Source: an uncultured Erythrobacter sp. (lineage in GTDB: Bacteria; Pseudomonadota; Alphaproteobacteria; Sphingomonadales; Sphingomonadaceae). Taken from it: a stretch of DNA of 64,000 nucleotides. The stretch is taken from assembly GCA_913055155.1 (NCBI GenBank), contig CAJXJR010000015.1, positions 34,223 through 98,222 of the forward strand, written 5' to 3'. The translations under genes and the position numbers were made by a program. Shown here piece by piece: positions 19,377 through 28,570 of the stretch. The notes under the pieces are model-generated. The model saw only the letters and a list, made by a program, of their open reading frames with translations, was not told the origin of the DNA and made no database searches. Within the stretch, counting starts at the first letter, position 1; every line of letters starts with the position of its first letter.

Positions 19377-21470
19377 ATCCGTACCGCAACCGCCCGCCTT
19401 GCACTGCTCGCAAGCGCCGCCACCATCGCTCCAACGCCTGCCCTGGCCAATGCCGCCGCGGAGGCGCAGCGCGATTACCTGCCCAGCAACATCATCGTCA
19501 CCGGGCAGCGCGAAACCTACGTCGGCGATGACGGCAGCACCGGCACCAAGACGCCCACGCCCATCATCGACGTGCCGCAGGCCGTCACCGTCATCACCGC
19601 AGACCAGCTGGAAGACCAGGGCGTCACCAGCCTGAACGATGCCCTGCGATTCGTGCCCGGCGTCAGCCTGGAAACGGGCGAAGGCCACCGTGACGAGGTG
19701 TTCATTCGCGGGCAGGAAACCACGGCGGATTTCTACCTCGACGGGCTGCGCGACGACGCGCAGTACTATCGTCCGCTCTACAACGTGGAGCGCGTGGAAG
19801 TGCTGAAAGGCGCCAACGCACTGATCTTCGGCCGCGGCGCAGGCGGCGGCGCGATCAACCGCGTATCCAAGGTGGCCGAATTGGGCATGCCCGAATACGC
19901 CCTTGGCGCGCAGGTCGACAGCTTCGGCGCCTTTGCCCTGAATGCCGATGCCAACCTGCCCGTGGGCGACGCCGTCGCTGTCCGCCTGAACGGCACTTAC
20001 GAGGAATTCGACAATCACCGCGATGTCTACGACGGTCGCTTCATCGGCTTTTCGCCCACGCTCACCGCGCAGCTTGGCCCCGATACCCGTCTCTACGCCT
20101 GGTACACCTATGACGATGACGAGCGCGTGGTCGATCGCGGCCTGCCCTCGCTGAACGGCGGCCCGCTGCGGGGTTATGACGAAACCTTCTTCGGCGATGC
20201 CGACTACAATTTCAGCGATGTCGAAGTGCATATCGCCCGCACCCGGCTGGAGCACGATTTCAGCGAGGCCTGGAGCCTCAATGCCAGCCTGCTCTATGCC
20301 GACTACGACAAGTTCTATTCCAACATCGTGCCCGGTGGCGGCACCACCGCGACTACGGTGACCCTGTCGGGCTATGAAAGCGGCACCGATCGCCAGAACC
20401 TGATCGGGCAGGTCAACCTTGTCGGCCAGTTCGACACCGGGTCGCTGGGCCACACGCTGCTGCTGGGCGCCGAGGTCGGTTCGCAGGATACCGATGCCGT
20501 GCGCAACCGCGCACTGTTCAATAACGGTGCGGACACCAGCGTCACCGTGGCGCTGGCAGACACCATCACCGTGCCCGCCTTCACCCTGGCGCCGCAGCGC
20601 GCCAGCATGTCGGAGCTGTCGACCCTGTCGTTCTACGCACAGGAACAGCTGGATATCGGCATGCTGCAGCTGGTGGCGGGCGTGCGCTTCGACCGCTTCG
20701 ACCTTGAAAGCACCGACCTGATTTCGGGCTTCGACGGCGCGCGGGTGGACGAACGCTGGAGCCCGCGCTTCGGCGCGATCCTCAAGCCGCAGGATAACCT
20801 GTCGATCTACGCCAGCTATGCCGAAAGCTTCCTGCCGCAATCGGGCAACCAGTTCACCGTGCTCAGCCAGCAGTCTGGATCGCTCGATCCGGAAACCTTC
20901 GAGAACATCGAGCTGGGCGTGAAATATGCCCCGCATCCCGAACTGCTGCTGACGGCGGCAGTGTTCCGCCTGACCCGGTCCAACACCACGGCACCCGATC
21001 CGGCCAACACCGGGCTGGTGGTACTGGCCGGCGAAAGCGAAGTCGAAGGCTTCGAACTGGGGCTGGTGGGCGAGCCGGTCGACGGCCTTTCTCTGAGCCT
21101 GGGCTATGCCTATCTCGATGGCGAGATCACCTCCACCACCACATCGGCAGCCGCCGGCACGGTGTTGCAGCAGGTGCCAGAGCACCAGATCACCGCTTGG
21201 GCGCGTTACGACGTTACCGACAGGCTGGGCTTCGGCGCCGGGCTTACCCACCTGTCGGAGCAGTTTGCCTCGCTCAGCAACAACGTGGTGATGCCCGCCT
21301 ACACGCGGGTGGATGCAGCGGTATTCTTCGAAGCGACAGAGACGCTGTCACTGCAACTGAATGTCGAGAACCTGTTCGGCGAGGAATACTATCCCAGCGC
21401 CCACGGCGACAACAACATCCAGCCCGGCGCTCCGCTGAGCGCCAGCTTCGGTGCGAGGTTGGTGTTCTGA
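19377..21470 (+). CDS. TonB-dependent siderophore receptor
   Basis: This 697-residue protein has a signal sequence (RTATARLALLASAATI..ALANA), a plug with VTVITADQLEDQGVTSLNDAL and the siderophore-receptor motif VEVLKGANALIFGRGAGGGAINRVSK, and a barrel ending LSASFGARLVF. It imports ferric siderophore. The start is odd: no in-frame ATG, GTG or TTG lies close to the signal peptide. The only codon at the right distance from AGGGGAA (19364-19370) is ATC at 19377, so a rare ATC start or a damaged start codon is likely. A Fur box lies upstream. Confidence 0.92.
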   Translation: MRTATARLALLASAATIAPTPALANAAAEAQRDYLPSNIIVTGQRETYVGDDGSTGTKTPTPIIDVPQAVTVITADQLEDQGVTSLNDALRFVPGVSLETGEGHRDEVFIRGQETTADFYLDGLRDDAQYYRPLYNVERVEVLKGANALIFGRGAGGGAINRVSKVAELGMPEYALGAQVDSFGAFALNADANLPVGDAVAVRLNGTYEEFDNHRDVYDGRFIGFSPTLTAQLGPDTRLYAWYTYDDDERVVDRGLPSLNGGPLRGYDETFFGDADYNFSDVEVHIARTRLEHDFSEAWSLNASLLYADYDKFYSNIVPGGGTTATTVTLSGYESGTDRQNLIGQVNLVGQFDTGSLGHTLLLGAEVGSQDTDAVRNRALFNNGADTSVTVALADTITVPAFTLAPQRASMSELSTLSFYAQEQLDIGMLQLVAGVRFDRFDLESTDLISGFDGARVDERWSPRFGAILKPQDNLSIYASYAESFLPQSGNQFTVLSQQSGSLDPETFENIELGVKYAPHPELLLTAAVFRLTRSNTTAPDPANTGLVVLAGESEVEGFELGLVGEPVDGLSLSLGYAYLDGEITSTTTSAAAGTVLQQVPEHQITAWARYDVTDRLGFGAGLTHLSEQFASLSNNVVMPAYTRVDAAVFFEATETLSLQLNVENLFGEEYYPSAHGDNNIQPGAPLSASFGARLVF

Positions 21471-21491
21471 CGGGCTAATCCGAACCCCAGA

Positions 21492-22058
21492 CTAATCGGA
21501 ACCCAAGTCGTCCGGGCTGGCATCCTCCACGCGCATACCCGGAACGGCGCGCGCCGCGTCTGCAGGGTCTATACCCGGTGCAGGCGCGGCGCTTATCGTT
21601 TCGCGCCTGCGCATTACCCGGCCGGCGCGCTGCACCGCGCGCACAAGCCGGGGATAGACGCCGCAACGGCACAGGTTGGGGATGGCATCCCTGATCTGCG
21701 CCTCGCTCGGATCGGGGTTGCCGCGCAGCAAACCTGCCGCGGCGATGGCGATCCCCGGCGTGCAGAACCCGCACTGGATCGCCTGTTCAGCCACCAGCGC
21801 CTGCTGCACCGGGTGCGAACGGTCGCGGCTGAGCCCTTCGATCGTGGTGATGAAGCGCCCCTCGGCCTCGCCGATGGTGACAAGGCAACTGCGCAGCGCC
21901 TCGCCATCCACCAGCACCATGCAGGCGCCGCAGTCGCCCGCGCCGCAACCGTACTTGGTGCCAGTAAGATTGGCCGCGTCGCGCAGCGCGTGCAGCAATG
22001 GCGTGTCCGGGTCCATGTCGAAATCGACAGGCCGCTCGTTCACCGTCATTGCCGTCAT
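21492..22058 (-). CDS. 2Fe-2S subunit of a molybdenum hydroxylase
   Basis: This 188-residue protein has both cluster motifs of the small subunit of xanthine dehydrogenase/isoquinoline oxidoreductase-type enzymes: CGAGDCGAC with Cys58 (residues 38-58), and CGFCTPG with CRCG (residues 96-132). It passes electrons from the molybdenum subunit. The partner large subunit is not in the window. The C-terminal 35 residues extend beyond the usual length. The start could also be the second ATG at 22049. Confidence 0.9.
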   Translation of the reverse strand: MTAMTVNERPVDFDMDPDTPLLHALRDAANLTGTKYGCGAGDCGACMVLVDGEALRSCLVTIGEAEGRFITTIEGLSRDRSHPVQQALVAEQAIQCGFCTPGIAIAAAGLLRGNPDPSEAQIRDAIPNLCRCGVYPRLVRAVQRAGRVMRRRETISAAPAPGIDPADAARAVPGMRVEDASPDDLGSD

Positions 22059-22072
22059 GCGTCAGGAGCCTG

Positions 22073-22831
22073 TCAATTGCGCCAGCTGGGATCGATGGAA
22101 TCGATCTTGCGCGTCCAGGCCTGGAAGTCCAGCTTGCCGAAGTCGTCCGTCAACTGCTTGTCGCGGTCGCGCTGGTGCTGCTCGATCACTTGCGGAGGCA
22201 CGATGATCGGCTTGCCCAGGCTGGCAGTCTTCACCTGCACTTCGCACGCGCGCTGGAGCATGTAGTAGAGCAGGAACATCTCGTAGATGGTCCGCCCCAT
22301 CACCACCGGCCCGTGGTTCTTCAGCATCAGGATCTGGTGGTTGCCCGCGTTCTTCACCAGCCGTTCGCCCTCTTCGCTGCGCACGGTGATGCCTTCGAAG
22401 TCGTGATAGCCGATCGCGCCTTCGAAGAAACAGGAATAGAAATTGCTCGGCTCGAGCCCGCCTTCGGTGGCGCATACCGCCATGGTATCGGGCGTATGCG
22501 TGTGGACGATGGCATGGGCGTGCGGCAGGTTCTTGTGGAATACGCTGTGCTGGGTGAAACCGGCCAGGTTCACGGGGTGCGGATTGTCGCCCACCTTCTG
22601 CCCGTTCTCGTCGATCTTGACGAGGTTGGAAGCGGTCACTTCCTCCCACAGCAACCCGTAGGGATTTATCAGGAAGTGGTTTTCCGTGCCCGGCACCCGC
22701 AAAGTGATGTGGTTGTAGATGGATTCGCACCAGCCAAGGTGGGCGAAGATGCGATAGGCGGCCGCCAGGTCCAGCCGCGCCTGCCATTCCTCCGGGCTGC
22801 AATCGACATTGTCATTAACTTGCGTGGCCAT
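22073..22831 (-). CDS. Class II aldolase/adducin-domain protein
   Basis: This 252-residue protein has the class II aldolase zinc site: HTHTPDTMAV for two histidines and a third in LMLKNHGPVVMG. Family members are fuculose-phosphate-type aldolases or decarboxylases acting in the cytoplasm. The start MATQVNDN has GGAGAG upstream. It lies just upstream of the 2Fe-2S gene in the same direction and is divergent from the VOC gene, so it probably belongs to the catabolic cluster. Confidence 0.88.
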   Translation of the reverse strand: MATQVNDNVDCSPEEWQARLDLAAAYRIFAHLGWCESIYNHITLRVPGTENHFLINPYGLLWEEVTASNLVKIDENGQKVGDNPHPVNLAGFTQHSVFHKNLPHAHAIVHTHTPDTMAVCATEGGLEPSNFYSCFFEGAIGYHDFEGITVRSEEGERLVKNAGNHQILMLKNHGPVVMGRTIYEMFLLYYMLQRACEVQVKTASLGKPIIVPPQVIEQHQRDRDKQLTDDFGKLDFQAWTRKIDSIDPSWRN

Positions 22832-22951
22832 GGGTTCTCTCCGTAATGATTTTGCCCGGATCAATAGCGCGACATTGACTTTGTCACAAACACTGGCAAG
22901 CACTGCCCGCAAAGGCGCGGCATGAAAAGACCACGCCGGTGGGAGATTCAG

Positions 22952-23497
22952 ATGGCAGATCAGTTGGGCTATGGCCAGCCCATGGAAGGCGTTGCGCAAA
23001 CGGCATTCATCGTGCCGGACCTGACCGCTGCCATCCAACACTGGGCCACCAACTGCCGTGCCGGCCCCTTCTACGTGCTGCCGCACCTGCTGGCGCCGGG
23101 CCAGGTCTATCGCGGCGAGGAAAGCCGCGCCGACGTGACGCTGGCCATGGGTTTTGCCGGGCACATGCTTATCGAACTCATCCAGCCGCTGGATGACCAT
23201 CCCAGCGTCTACAAGGAGACCAGGGACCTGCGCCGGTTCGGCTTCCACCACCTCGGCATCGCCTGCGCCGATGTCGACGCCAGCAGCGCGGATTACCAGC
23301 AGCGCGGCTATGCAGAGGCCTATCGCGCCGCCGTGCCGACCGGGGGCGAAGTCGTCTACCTCGATGACGGCAGCGGCCCGCAGGCCGGATTTCTCGAATT
23401 GTTGCCGGTGACCCCGGCGATGGACGAAACCTTCACCCGCTTCTGGGAAGCGAGCCGCGACTGGGATGGCTCGGACCCCATACGCCCCTTCGGATAG
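22952..23497 (+). CDS. VOC-family (glyoxalase-like) protein
   Basis: This 181-residue protein has paired beta-alpha-beta-beta-beta modules of the vicinal oxygen chelate fold: VAQTAFIVPDLTAAIQHWA at the N-terminus and FHHLGIACADVDASSADY in the second half, ending in GFLELLP. Members are metal-dependent lyases, isomerases or dioxygenases. The start MADQLGYGQP has GGGAG upstream. It begins the rightward catabolic operon, 14 bases before the MFS gene. Confidence 0.85.
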   Translation: MADQLGYGQPMEGVAQTAFIVPDLTAAIQHWATNCRAGPFYVLPHLLAPGQVYRGEESRADVTLAMGFAGHMLIELIQPLDDHPSVYKETRDLRRFGFHHLGIACADVDASSADYQQRGYAEAYRAAVPTGGEVVYLDDGSGPQAGFLELLPVTPAMDETFTRFWEASRDWDGSDPIRPFG

Positions 23498-23511
23498 GAT
23501 ACGAGAACACG

Positions 23512-24807
23512 ATGAGCACTCCTGCAACCGACACCCCGCAGCAGGGCAACTGGGTCACCAACTCGCCTGCCTACCAGACTTTGCTGGTGTTCCTGCTGGC
23601 GCTGAATTTCGGCATCGTTTTCTTCGACAGGCAGGCGCTCAACGCGCTTATGCCCTTCGTCCAGCCCGAACTTGCGCTCTCGCAGACGCAGATCGGCCTG
23701 CTGGCCAGCGGCCTTTCGTTTACCTGGGCCATTGCCGCGTTCTTCGTCGGTCGCCTGTCCGACTCGATGGGCAAGCGCAAGATCCTGCTGGTAATCTCCA
23801 CCGTCGCCTTTTCGCTGTGTTCGTTCCTGTCGGGTATTGCCACCAGTTTCCTGTTCCTGTTCGCCGCGCGCCTGCTGATGGGCGCCGCGGAAGGCGGCGT
23901 GATGCCGATCAGCCATGCGATGGTGGCGAGCGAGGTCGATCCCAAGCGGCGTGGTCTGGCGCAGGGCGTGGCGCAAAACCTGGGCTCCAACCTGCTGGGC
24001 AGTTTCCTGGCCCCGGTGGTGCTGGTTTGGTTTGCCCTGCAGTTCAGCTGGCGCGAGGCGTTCTATCTTGCTGCCGTGCCCGGCCTGCTCAGTGCTGCGA
24101 TGATCTGGTTCATGCTGCGCGAGCCGCTGATGCCCAAGCGCGAGCCCAAGCCCAAGGTCGCAGGTTCCAATCCCGTCACCGATTACATCGCCGAAGTGAT
24201 CAGCGCGATGAAGGTACGCAACATGTGGATCAGCGTGGTCGTGGGCGTGCTGATGGTCGCGCACTTCGTCACCACTTGGGCCTTCATGCCGCTCTACCTT
24301 ACCGAGGTGAAAGGCTACGATCCCGAAACCATGAGCTGGATCATGGGCTCGCTGGGCATCGCGGCCGCGATCTACAGCTTCACCGTGGCCGGTATTTCGG
24401 ACGTGATCGGACGCAAGCCGGTGATGGTCGCCCTGCCGCTGCTGGCCGTGGTCGGTCCGTTAGGCGCGATGTTCTACGAAGGCGGGGCCTTCGGCCTGGC
24501 AGCGATCTTCTTCGTCGGCTGGGCGGTGAACGGCGTATTTCCCATCTTCATGGCGACAATCCCGTCAGAGACTTTCAAGCCCGTCCACCATGCCACCGTA
24601 CTCGGTCTGGCCATGGGCAGCTGCGAAGTGCTGGGCGGCGTGTTCGGCCCGATTATCGGCGGCGCGCTGAACGATGCCTTTGGCCTCGACAGCTTCCTGT
24701 GGCTGCTGATCGGCCTTTCCGTGGTCAGCGGTATGATCGCCATGGGCCTGAAGGAAACGGCGCCTGCAGCGCTGGCCAAGAAGGGCCTGACCTACGAACC
24801 CGTCTGA
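23512..24807 (+). CDS. MFS importer of the catabolic cluster
   Basis: This 431-residue transporter has twelve membrane segments and the MFS loop motif GRLSDSMGKRKILL between segments 2 and 3. The FDRQALNALMPF opening is typical of the anion/aromatic-acid type MFS carriers common in Sphingomonadales. It probably brings the cluster substrate into the cell; that is inferred from its neighbours. It lies 10 bases before the esterase gene. Confidence 0.9.
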   Translation: MSTPATDTPQQGNWVTNSPAYQTLLVFLLALNFGIVFFDRQALNALMPFVQPELALSQTQIGLLASGLSFTWAIAAFFVGRLSDSMGKRKILLVISTVAFSLCSFLSGIATSFLFLFAARLLMGAAEGGVMPISHAMVASEVDPKRRGLAQGVAQNLGSNLLGSFLAPVVLVWFALQFSWREAFYLAAVPGLLSAAMIWFMLREPLMPKREPKPKVAGSNPVTDYIAEVISAMKVRNMWISVVVGVLMVAHFVTTWAFMPLYLTEVKGYDPETMSWIMGSLGIAAAIYSFTVAGISDVIGRKPVMVALPLLAVVGPLGAMFYEGGAFGLAAIFFVGWAVNGVFPIFMATIPSETFKPVHHATVLGLAMGSCEVLGGVFGPIIGGALNDAFGLDSFLWLLIGLSVVSGMIAMGLKETAPAALAKKGLTYEPV

Positions 24808-24817
24808 GGAGAGCGAA

Positions 24818-25705
24818 ATGTCCGATCCCATCCTCGCCGAACTGATCGCCACCCTGCGCGCGAACGACCTCGATCTCTCCGACGATCCCGGTCCGCTCCG
24901 CGTCGCCTACGAGGAAATGTTCGCCAGCTTCCCGGTGGCGGAGGACCTTGCGATCGAGGACACCGAACTGGGCGGCGTGCCTTCCGTCAGCGTCAAAACG
25001 CCCGGCAGCACCGGCGGCGTGGTGCTGTACTTCCACGGCGGTGGCTACGTGATCGGGTCGGCAAAGGGCTATCGCAGCCTTGCCGGCGAAGTGGCCCGCG
25101 CGGCAGGCATGGATGCGCAGGTGATCGACTATCGCCTGGCGCCCGAACACCCCTTTCCCGCGGCGGTAGACGATGCGGTTGCCGCTTACCGCGCACTTGT
25201 AGCCAGCGGCACGGCACCGGAAAAGATCGCCTTCGCCGGCGATTCCGCCGGTGGCGGGCTGGTGCTCGCGGCCCTGCTGAAACTGCGCGACGACGGGGAC
25301 AAACTGCCTGCCGCCGCGCTGCTGATTTCGCCCTGGGCAGACCTCACCTGCACCGCCCCGTCGATCGCGGCCAAGGCAGAAGAAGACCCCTCGCTTACCA
25401 TTCAGGGCCTTGAAGCCTGCGCCGCGCATTACCTCGGCGACGGCGACCGCGCCCAGCCGCTGGCCTCGCCTGCAAGGGCAGACCTGTCCGGCCTGCCGCC
25501 GCTGCTGGTGCAGGTCGGCAGTATAGAGATCCTGCTGGACGATGCCCTGGCCGTTGCCGCCAGGGCGGGCGCTGGCGGCACCATGGTGCGGCTGGAAGTG
25601 CATCCCGGCCTGCCCCACGTCTTCCACGCGTTTGCCTTCATGCTGCCGCAAGCCAGGGCCGCACTGGACGAGGCAGGCACCTTTCTTGCGAGGTACGCGG
25701 CATGA
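24818..25705 (+). CDS. HSL-type alpha/beta hydrolase (esterase)
   Basis: This 295-residue enzyme has the oxyanion motif HGGG (residues 74-77), the nucleophile motif GDSAGG with Ser143, and a C-terminal HPGLPHVFHAF holding the catalytic histidine. This is the hormone-sensitive-lipase family of carboxylesterases. A strong AGGAGAG site precedes the ATG. It overlaps the monooxygenase start by four bases (ATGA). Esterases paired with Baeyer-Villiger enzymes usually hydrolyse the ester product. Confidence 0.93.
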   Translation: MSDPILAELIATLRANDLDLSDDPGPLRVAYEEMFASFPVAEDLAIEDTELGGVPSVSVKTPGSTGGVVLYFHGGGYVIGSAKGYRSLAGEVARAAGMDAQVIDYRLAPEHPFPAAVDDAVAAYRALVASGTAPEKIAFAGDSAGGGLVLAALLKLRDDGDKLPAAALLISPWADLTCTAPSIAAKAEEDPSLTIQGLEACAAHYLGDGDRAQPLASPARADLSGLPPLLVQVGSIEILLDDALAVAARAGAGGTMVRLEVHPGLPHVFHAFAFMLPQARAALDEAGTFLARYAA

Positions 25706-27312
25706 GCAAGGCACACACCCTCGACGCGCTGATCGTGGGCGCGGGTTTTTCCGGCCTCTACATGCTGCACAAGCTGCGGCAGGAGGGCTTCACCGCCCAC
25801 GTGGTGGAGAAAGCCTCCGGCGTTGGCGGCACCTGGTTCTGGAACCGTTATCCCGGCGCGCGCTGCGACATTCCGTCCATCGAATACAGCTACAGCTTCG
25901 ATCCGGAGCTGGAAGCCGAGTGGCGCTGGACCGAACGCTATGCCGCGCAGCCCGAGATCCTGCGCTATCTCGAACACGTTGCCGACCGGTTCGACCTCAA
26001 TCGCGATATTTCCTTCAACACGCTGGTCACCACGGCCCGCTGGGATGAAGAGCGCGGTCGCTGGCTGGTCGAGACCGACGGCGGCGACAGCTACGACGTG
26101 CAGTTCCTGGTGCTGGCCACCGGCGCGCTGTCGCAGCCCAAGATGCCCGACATTCCCGGCCTGGAAAACTTCGAAGGAGCCGTGGTGCACTCGGCCACCT
26201 GGGACGACAGCGTGGACCTGGAAGGCAAGGCCATCTGCCAGTTCGGCACCGGCTCCAGCGGCATCCAGATCGTGGGCGAAGTGGCCAAAGTGGCAAGGCA
26301 GCTGACCGTGTTCCAGCGCACCCCCAATTTCGCCGTCCCCGCCAGCAACCACCCGCTGCCCGAAGATTACCTCGAAAAGCTTCTGCCGGACTATCCCGCG
26401 CTGCGCGAACGCGCGCGCACTTCGCCGCTCGGTTTCTTCCACGCCGCGTGGGAAGGCAGCGCCAAGGCAGACGATCCCGCTGCCCGCGAGGAACGGCTGG
26501 AGAAGGCATGGAAGGCAGGCACCACCGGCCTGCTGCAAGCTTACGACGACTTGCTGTTCGACGAGGAAAGCAACGCCTTTGCCTGCGATTTCGCCCGCCG
26601 CAAGATTTCCGAGCTGGTGAGCGACCCGGACAAGGTGCGCAAGCTTACCCCGCACGACTATCCGATGGGATCGCGGCGGCTGTGTACCGAAGTCGGCTTC
26701 TTCGAAGCGATCAACCGCGACAACGTGACGCTGGTGGACGTGCGCGAAGAGCCGGTGGAGACGGTGACGGCCCACGCGGTCGTCACCTCCGCAGGCGAAT
26801 ACCCTGCAGATGTCATCATCCTGGCCACCGGGTTCGATGCCTGTGTCGGCGCGATCAAGGCGATCGACATTCGCGGGCGCGACGGGCGTTCGATCCGGGA
26901 GGAGTGGGACAACGGCCCGCGTGCCTATCTGGGCCTGGCCGTCGAAGGCTTCCCCAACATGTTCACCATCACCGGCCCCGGCAGCCCATCAGTGCTGTCG
27001 AACGTGGTGGTTTCCATCGAACAGCACGTGGAATGGGTGGCGCGGTGCATGGTCGACATGCGCGATGGCGGCAAACAGGTGATCGAAGCGACGGCAGAGG
27101 CCGAGGCGGCATGGATGGACCATGCCAACGAGATCGCGCACCAGACGCTCTTCCCCCGCGCCAACTCGTGGTACCAGGGGCACACGAAGGACGGGCGGCA
27201 GGTGTTCATGCCCTATGTCGGCGGCGTGGGCGCCTATCGCCAGAAGTGCGACGAGGTGGCCGCCAACGGGTATGAAGGCTTCACGCTAGAGGGTGCTCGT
27301 GAAACGGTTTGA
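25702..27312 (+). CDS. Baeyer-Villiger-type flavin monooxygenase
   Basis: This 536-residue FAD/NADPH enzyme has the first Rossmann motif GAGFSG (13-18), the TWFWNRYPGARCD stretch, the Baeyer-Villiger fingerprint F-x-G-x3-H-x3-W-D at residues 157-168, and the NADPH motif GTGSSG. It inserts oxygen next to a ketone to give an ester or lactone. It is translationally coupled to an esterase, which would open that ester. The ketone substrate is unknown; the neighbouring cupins suggest an aryl ketone. Confidence 0.94.
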   Translation: MSKAHTLDALIVGAGFSGLYMLHKLRQEGFTAHVVEKASGVGGTWFWNRYPGARCDIPSIEYSYSFDPELEAEWRWTERYAAQPEILRYLEHVADRFDLNRDISFNTLVTTARWDEERGRWLVETDGGDSYDVQFLVLATGALSQPKMPDIPGLENFEGAVVHSATWDDSVDLEGKAICQFGTGSSGIQIVGEVAKVARQLTVFQRTPNFAVPASNHPLPEDYLEKLLPDYPALRERARTSPLGFFHAAWEGSAKADDPAAREERLEKAWKAGTTGLLQAYDDLLFDEESNAFACDFARRKISELVSDPDKVRKLTPHDYPMGSRRLCTEVGFFEAINRDNVTLVDVREEPVETVTAHAVVTSAGEYPADVIILATGFDACVGAIKAIDIRGRDGRSIREEWDNGPRAYLGLAVEGFPNMFTITGPGSPSVLSNVVVSIEQHVEWVARCMVDMRDGGKQVIEATAEAEAAWMDHANEIAHQTLFPRANSWYQGHTKDGRQVFMPYVGGVGAYRQKCDEVAANGYEGFTLEGARETV

Positions 27313-27426
27313 GCGCTGGCGGCCAATGCCGACCAACTACCCTGTCGCATTATAACAATCGTTAGGATAGACTGTTAGTCCAAACGAGATTCGCGGTTTA
27401 GCGCGAACCGGTAAGGAGAGAGACAC

Positions 27427-27960
27427 ATGCCAGAGGCACCCACCACCGAACCCTGGGCCGGCACTCCGCCGGTGCCCCACGCCCTGCGCCCCGGTGCCAA
27501 GCCCGAAGCCTACATGGCCAAGATCGCCGAAGGCGACGAGAAGTACTGGGTCCCCATCGTCGAGGATGTCTATTCCAAGCCGGTGTGGATCAGCCCCACG
27601 CTCAACATGTGGGCCGACGTGCTGATGGCGAAGAAGCCGTGCATCGTTAACCGGCATTACCATCCCAAGCCCATCTGGGCCTACACCATCAGCGGCAAGT
27701 GGGCCTACCTGGAGCACGACTGGACTGCCACCGCGGGCGATTTCATCTTCGAGACTCCGGGCGAAAGCCACACGCTGGTCGCCTATGAGCACGAAGACCC
27801 GATGAAGGTCTTCTTCGTTGTCTCCGGCCCGCTGATGTGGCTGGATGAAGAAGGCAACACCGTCGGCCACTTCGATGTCTTCGACTACATGAAGATGGCC
27901 CGCGACCATTATGACGCGGTCGGCATCGGTGCCGACTATGTCGATACCCTGATCCGCTAA
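27427..27960 (+). CDS. Cupin of the 2,4'-dihydroxyacetophenone dioxygenase family (copy 1)
   Basis: This 177-residue cupin has the metal-binding pattern RHYHP (His77, His79) and GESHTL (His115) with Glu96 in YLEHDW. That fits the DAD family, iron enzymes that cut the C-C bond between the two oxygenated side-chain carbons of dihydroxyacetophenone. It starts behind a perfect AAGGAGAG. It is the most divergent of three neighbouring cupins, so it may use another substrate. Twelve bases separate it from copy 2. Confidence 0.85.
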   Translation: MPEAPTTEPWAGTPPVPHALRPGAKPEAYMAKIAEGDEKYWVPIVEDVYSKPVWISPTLNMWADVLMAKKPCIVNRHYHPKPIWAYTISGKWAYLEHDWTATAGDFIFETPGESHTLVAYEHEDPMKVFFVVSGPLMWLDEEGNTVGHFDVFDYMKMARDHYDAVGIGADYVDTLIR

Positions 27961-27972
27961 AGGAGATTACCC

Positions 27973-28509
27973 ATGGCAACCATGACTGCACCCCCCAGCG
28001 ACAAGGCTGAAATCGTCGACGTTCCATATGCCTACCGCGAACTGGTGGACCGCACCTCGCCCGGCGGGCGTTATATCGATGCGCAGAGCGATGACGACAG
28101 CCCTTGGGTGCCCTTCGGCCCCAACGCGGCGATCAAGCACCTTGCTTTCGACGTGCGCCAGAACCTGTTCTCCAACATCCTGTGGATGAAGGGCCCGGGT
28201 GTCATCGGCACGCACTTCCATCGCGGCACCATCACCATGGTCTGCCTGGAAGGCAGCGTGCGCTATCTGGAATACGACTGGGTGGCATCGCCCGGCGGTC
28301 TGATCCTGGAAGTGCCTGGTGAAAGCCACACGCTGGTTACCGAGCATCCCGAAGGCTGCAAGCTGTTCGGCTGGATGCAGGGCCCGATCGACTTCTACGA
28401 TGGCGACGCCAATTTCGTGGAAACGGCGGACGTGTTCTGGATGATGAACCACTACGAAACCTACTGCAAAGAGCAGGGCATCAAGATCAATCCGAAGCTT
28501 TACGTCTGA
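27973..28509 (+). CDS. DAD-family cupin dioxygenase (copy 2)
   Basis: This 178-residue cupin has metal ligands in VIGTHFHRG (His81, His83) and GESHTL (His119). It shares PWVPFGPNAAIKHLAFDVR, YLEYDW and the C-terminal CKEQGIKIN with copy 3, to which it is clearly closest. A 2,4'-dihydroxyacetophenone dioxygenase-like activity on an aryl ketone is likely but not proven. AAAGGAG precedes the start; a terminator follows the stop. Confidence 0.87.
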   Translation: MATMTAPPSDKAEIVDVPYAYRELVDRTSPGGRYIDAQSDDDSPWVPFGPNAAIKHLAFDVRQNLFSNILWMKGPGVIGTHFHRGTITMVCLEGSVRYLEYDWVASPGGLILEVPGESHTLVTEHPEGCKLFGWMQGPIDFYDGDANFVETADVFWMMNHYETYCKEQGIKINPKLYV

Positions 28510-28517
28510 TTTTTCAT

Positions 28518-28549
28518 ACCGCTCCGGACCACGCGTCCGGGGCGGTTTT
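28518..28549 (+). terminator. Intrinsic terminator between cupin copies 2 and 3
   Basis: A 12-bp stem (28518-28529 with 28535-28546, one G-T pair, loop CACGC) ends in TTTT. It lies 8 bases after cupin 2 and splits the catabolic operon. Confidence 0.85.
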
Positions 28550-28570
28550 CATTTGGCTGGAGAGGAAACC

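Noticed and set aside
22870..22900. Operator palindrome TGAC-TTT-GTCA between the aldolase and VOC genes
   Set aside because: Arms are only 4 bp and there is no second copy; too weak to call.
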